Shown piece by piece: positions 5,365 to 7,543 of a stretch of 7,543 bases of DNA (positions are counted from its first letter, which is position 1; every line of letters starts with the position of its first letter). The notes under the pieces were generated by a model, which searched no databases, was not told the origin of the DNA, and saw only the letters and a list, made by a program, of their open reading frames with translations. Origin of the DNA: Treponema sp. (GTDB lineage: Bacteria; Spirochaetota; Spirochaetia; Treponematales; Breznakiellaceae); assembly GCA_031267115.1 (NCBI GenBank), contig JAIRZS010000241.1, forward strand, positions 1 through 7,543. Direction: 5' to 3'. The translations under genes and the position numbers were made by a program.

Positions 5365-6381
5365 CTACCTTCTGCTCCGGTAGTTTTTCAGAATTGTGTC
5401 GATTCTTCCAAAAATATCCCTGTCCAGGGTGGTCCCGAGCATTGCCGGATACGAACGTTCAACATCGTCGTACCACACCTGATCCTGCTCCGGGGTAAGC
5501 TGCTGGATTCTTAACCCGTACCTTATCATGGTAGAAATCGCCTCCCTTTCAAGGCGCTGTATTTCCCCGTCCATTTCCCGTTCGATATTTTTGGCGCTTT
5601 CGATGATCCGGCTCTTGTAACGATCCGGAATAGCCCTCCACGCCGTGCGGTTCAGAACGATTCCCCCCATTACCGGGGCGATATTGATCGATGTCATGTA
5701 TTTGGTTATGCCAAAGACCTGCATACTCGCAACCAGAACGGGGCTTTGGTACACCGCGTCGATCCTGCCGCTGTTTAACGCTACTATGGTTTCGCTGGAG
5801 TTTACCGGCACTACCGGATAACCGATAGTTTTAAGGGCCTGTTCCATTTCAGGCTCGTTGGGATTGGTGGCGATTTTCATTCTTTTTAGATCGGCGGGAA
5901 AAGTTACCGGGGTTTTCGCGAAAACCTTGGCCCAGCCCGCCTTGGACCACGCCAAAGTAAAGAAACCCTTTTCGTCTATTCTCCTTTCCAGTTCAGGCTT
6001 TAAATTTTCCAGTACCGCGTCCAGTTCGCCCTCGTTCCGAATCAGAAACGGGCAGCTCAGGGTCAGTATCTCCGGGCTGATCGCGTTGAGGCCGAAAGAA
6101 GTAAGCACGGCCCCCTGTATTTGGTTCAGGCGGAGTTTTCGTACTACGTCGTCCTCCCCCCCTGCCACCGAATTGTGGTAGACTACAAGTTCCACCTCGC
6201 CGCCGGTGATCTGGGCCCATTCTCTGGACATCTGATTCAGTTTGGCCCCCCAGGGGGTATTTTCCGGAACCATAGAGGCAAGCTTGATGCTAATCTTCCG
6301 CCTTTGCGCGTGGACTCCGGGGGGGCCTGAAAAACCCAGGAAAAAAACCGCAACCAAAACCAGACAGAAAATTCTCTTCAT
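5365..6381 (-). CDS. tatP: TRAP transporter periplasmic binding protein, DctP family (TatP)
   Basis: The 338-residue extracytoplasmic solute receptor captures ligand in the periplasm and hands it to the QM permease. Residues 1-25 are a signal peptide with likely cleavage after VHA (A25/Q26); there is no lipobox cysteine. The mature start, KISIKLASMVPENTPWG (29-45), is typical of DctP proteins, as are GGEDDVVRKLRLNQIQGAVL (74-93), the DLKRMKIAT segment (164-172) and SSETIVALNSGRIDAVYQSP (195-214). By eye, the family motif DLKGLKxRV aligns so that the carboxylate-binding arginine is replaced by A171, hinting at a ligand other than a simple dicarboxylate. ATG 6381 is preceded by GAGG (6387-6390) at five bases. 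It lies between tatT (127 bp upstream) and the permease gene, as in the TPAT locus of T. pallidum. Confidence 0.93.
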   Translation of the reverse strand: MKRIFCLVLVAVFFLGFSGPPGVHAQRRKISIKLASMVPENTPWGAKLNQMSREWAQITGGEVELVVYHNSVAGGEDDVVRKLRLNQIQGAVLTSFGLNAISPEILTLSCPFLIRNEGELDAVLENLKPELERRIDEKGFFTLAWSKAGWAKVFAKTPVTFPADLKRMKIATNPNEPEMEQALKTIGYPVVPVNSSETIVALNSGRIDAVYQSPVLVASMQVFGITKYMTSINIAPVMGGIVLNRTAWRAIPDRYKSRIIESAKNIEREMDGEIQRLEREAISTMIRYGLRIQQLTPEQDQVWYDDVERSYPAMLGTTLDRDIFGRIDTILKNYRSRR

Positions 6382-6508
6382 TTATGCCTCTTTTCCGTAC
6401 ATCTTGTTGTTTTTCGGATATTGGGCATTCCTCAAAACCCGGACAAGTTTTGGGAAAGCCTCTGTTATCTCTGACATCTGAAAAAACTGATATTTCCGGG
6501 CCGCGCCA
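6382..6508 (-). other. tatT-tatP intergenic gap
   Basis: These 127 bases are the longest gap in the minus-strand operon. They contain the tatP ribosome binding site (GAGG, 6387-6390) and a weak imperfect stem near 6430-6460 (CCCAAAAC with GTTTTGAG). I see no strong promoter or terminator. The gap is large enough for internal regulation or RNA processing between the two genes. Confidence 0.4.
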
Positions 6509-7459
6509 TTATTCATCCCATTCGTCCCAATCAACATTTTCCGCGTCAATAAAGTAATATGATGCCCGGTCCAGAAGGTAACGGGCCTTGCGCTGATTGA
6601 TGATATTTACCAGCCGGTTTCCGGTGTCGGCGTTAACATCGACAGCCAGGGCGGCTTCAAGGTTCTTCCTGAAACCTTCGTAATCCTGGGCCGGGACGCA
6701 GATCGTCTGCGCATAGGAAACATAGGGGCCGGCAGACAAGCCCCGGGTTTTTTCCAGGGCCTTCTGGAAATAAACGCCGGCCTTGGATTTGTCTCCCCCC
6801 AGGCCTTCGGGTACCGAGGCGTAAAAAAGGATAAAGAATTCGTCAAGGGCGCTTGTATTAAAATCCGGGTCCAGTTCATAAGCGGCATTGATAAGCGCCG
6901 TTAGTTCGGGAAGCTTCATCCCCAGTGCCAGATCAAGGGGGTCAAGGGCATAGGCGGAAAGCGTGCCTGCCACGAGCCAGTAAATCAGGGGGACATCCGC
7001 CTTCTTCAGTTTCGAAAGATACTTGTCCAGAGTACCGGCCAGGCCCGACCCCAGGATACCGGGGTATCTTTTCTCTATTCCCGCAGCAAGGATATCTACG
7101 CCCCGAAGGTAGAGTTTCTTTGCCCGTTCTTTTCCTTCCTGCTCCGCAAGGCTCTCCTCGGGAGGCAGCATTTCCGCCGGCCCCTGGACAAAGGCGTTGG
7201 CGTACATGATAAACAGCGATCCCGTTGTTACAATAAGCCCCTGGTGATCAGGCTCCTGTTCAAGCAGGGCTTCGTAGATCTTTATGGCAAAGGGCAGGGC
7301 GTCCCCAACCAATTGCGGGTCAGAATCGCCGGTAAAGACCGTACTTCCCCCTACCCCGGTCAGGGCATCCGCCACTGCCTTTGTAGCCATTTTATTGATG
7401 GAACAGCCCTGCAAGGAGACAAGGCACAGCGCCAGGGCCGGAACTACGTAACGCCTCAT
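6509..7459 (-). CDS. tatT: TPR-type lipoprotein partner of TRAP transporter (TatT)
   Basis: The 316-residue protein carries a lipoprotein signal peptide with lipobox LQGC (16-19), so C19 should be lipidated and anchor it in the periplasm. The rest is rich in alpha-helix with TPR-like spacing, for example DALPFAIKIYEALLEQEPDHQGL (53-75), ERAKKLYLRGVDIL (111-124), LTALINAAYELDPDF (186-200) and KAGVYFQKALEKTRG (226-240). In T. pallidum, TatT (Tp0956) forms a pore-containing trimer that binds TatP and is thought to help pass ligand to it. The order tatT-tatP-permease here is the same. The C-terminus is short and acidic (DAENVDWDEWDE). ATG 7459 has GGGG (7466-7469) six bases upstream and touches the TAG of the preceding gene, so the two are almost certainly cotranscribed and perhaps translationally coupled. 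Confidence 0.9.
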   Translation of the reverse strand: MRRYVVPALALCLVSLQGCSINKMATKAVADALTGVGGSTVFTGDSDPQLVGDALPFAIKIYEALLEQEPDHQGLIVTTGSLFIMYANAFVQGPAEMLPPEESLAEQEGKERAKKLYLRGVDILAAGIEKRYPGILGSGLAGTLDKYLSKLKKADVPLIYWLVAGTLSAYALDPLDLALGMKLPELTALINAAYELDPDFNTSALDEFFILFYASVPEGLGGDKSKAGVYFQKALEKTRGLSAGPYVSYAQTICVPAQDYEGFRKNLEAALAVDVNADTGNRLVNIINQRKARYLLDRASYYFIDAENVDWDEWDE

Positions 7460-7543
7460 CTATTTCCCCGACCGCTTTTTAGCCGCAGTTTTCCTGGGCG
7501 CAGCGGCCTTGGCTGCTGTCTTTGCCGCGGGCTTTTTCGCCGC
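7460..7543 (-). CDS. C-terminal end of a Lys/Ala-rich basic protein (partial)
   Basis: The last 27 codons of a gene that enters from beyond the right edge are visible, ending in TAG at 7460-7462. The residues are almost only Lys, Ala, Pro, Arg and Thr (AAKKPAAKTAAK..., ending KKRSGK), a composition typical of histone H1/Hc1-like proteins or of the basic tails on HU-type and RNA-binding proteins. Function would be nucleic-acid binding, but the folded part is outside the window, so the family cannot be fixed. It directly precedes tatT with no base between stop and start, placing the TRAP genes in the same transcript. Confidence 0.75.
   Translation of the reverse strand, partial: AAKKPAAKTAAKAAAPRKTAAKKRSGK

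Noticed and set aside
4167..5498. 443-codon plus-strand open frame opposite the TRAP permease
   Set aside because: It is the antisense shadow of a clear membrane-protein gene; the translation is polar, Gly/Lys/Asp-rich and without domain signatures.

Overview
The window looks like chromosomal DNA from a spirochaete, most likely a Treponema or close relative of moderately high GC. The main reason is the minus-strand gene set: a TPR-type lipoprotein, a DctP-type binding protein and a fused DctQ-DctM permease, in the order known from the Treponema pallidum TPAT system (TatT, TatP, TatQ-M; Tp0956-Tp0958). This is recognition from sequence by eye; no search was run.

Layout. Positions 1-898 hold no gene I can support, except possibly the last few codons of a gene entering from the left. 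The stretch contains a C-rich tract (G-quadruplex-type on the minus strand), one copy of a hairpin-rich modular repeat (about 378-571) and an orphan intrinsic terminator (783-806). A plus-strand pair follows: a secreted protein with two LysM domains and a catalytically degenerate LytM/M23 domain (899-1873), then an RpoS/RpoD-type sigma factor lacking region 1.1 (1954-3045). The arrangement resembles the nlpD-rpoS pair of gammaproteobacteria. Between this pair and the convergent minus-strand operon lies a 344-bp spacer (3046-3389). It is almost filled by a second, partly inverted copy of the same modular repeat, with six hairpins in a row.

The minus-strand operon is read from right to left: the lysine/alanine-rich C-terminus of an unidentified basic protein (7460-7543, cut by the window edge), then tatT (6509-7459), whose ATG directly abuts the preceding stop codon, then tatP (5365-6381), then the fused TRAP permease (3390-5303, GTG start).

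How the genes work together. TatT is a lipid-anchored periplasmic partner, expected to dock the soluble binding protein TatP, which delivers ligand to the ion-coupled QM permease. TatP appears to lack the arginine with which classical DctP proteins hold a carboxylate, so the substrate may not be an ordinary C4-dicarboxylate. The LysM/LytM protein probably acts on the cell wall as a binder or amidase activator rather than as a hydrolase. The sigma factor is probably a secondary (group 2) factor. The most notable non-coding structure is the modular palindromic repeat family, whose inverted copies flank the LysM-sigma segment.
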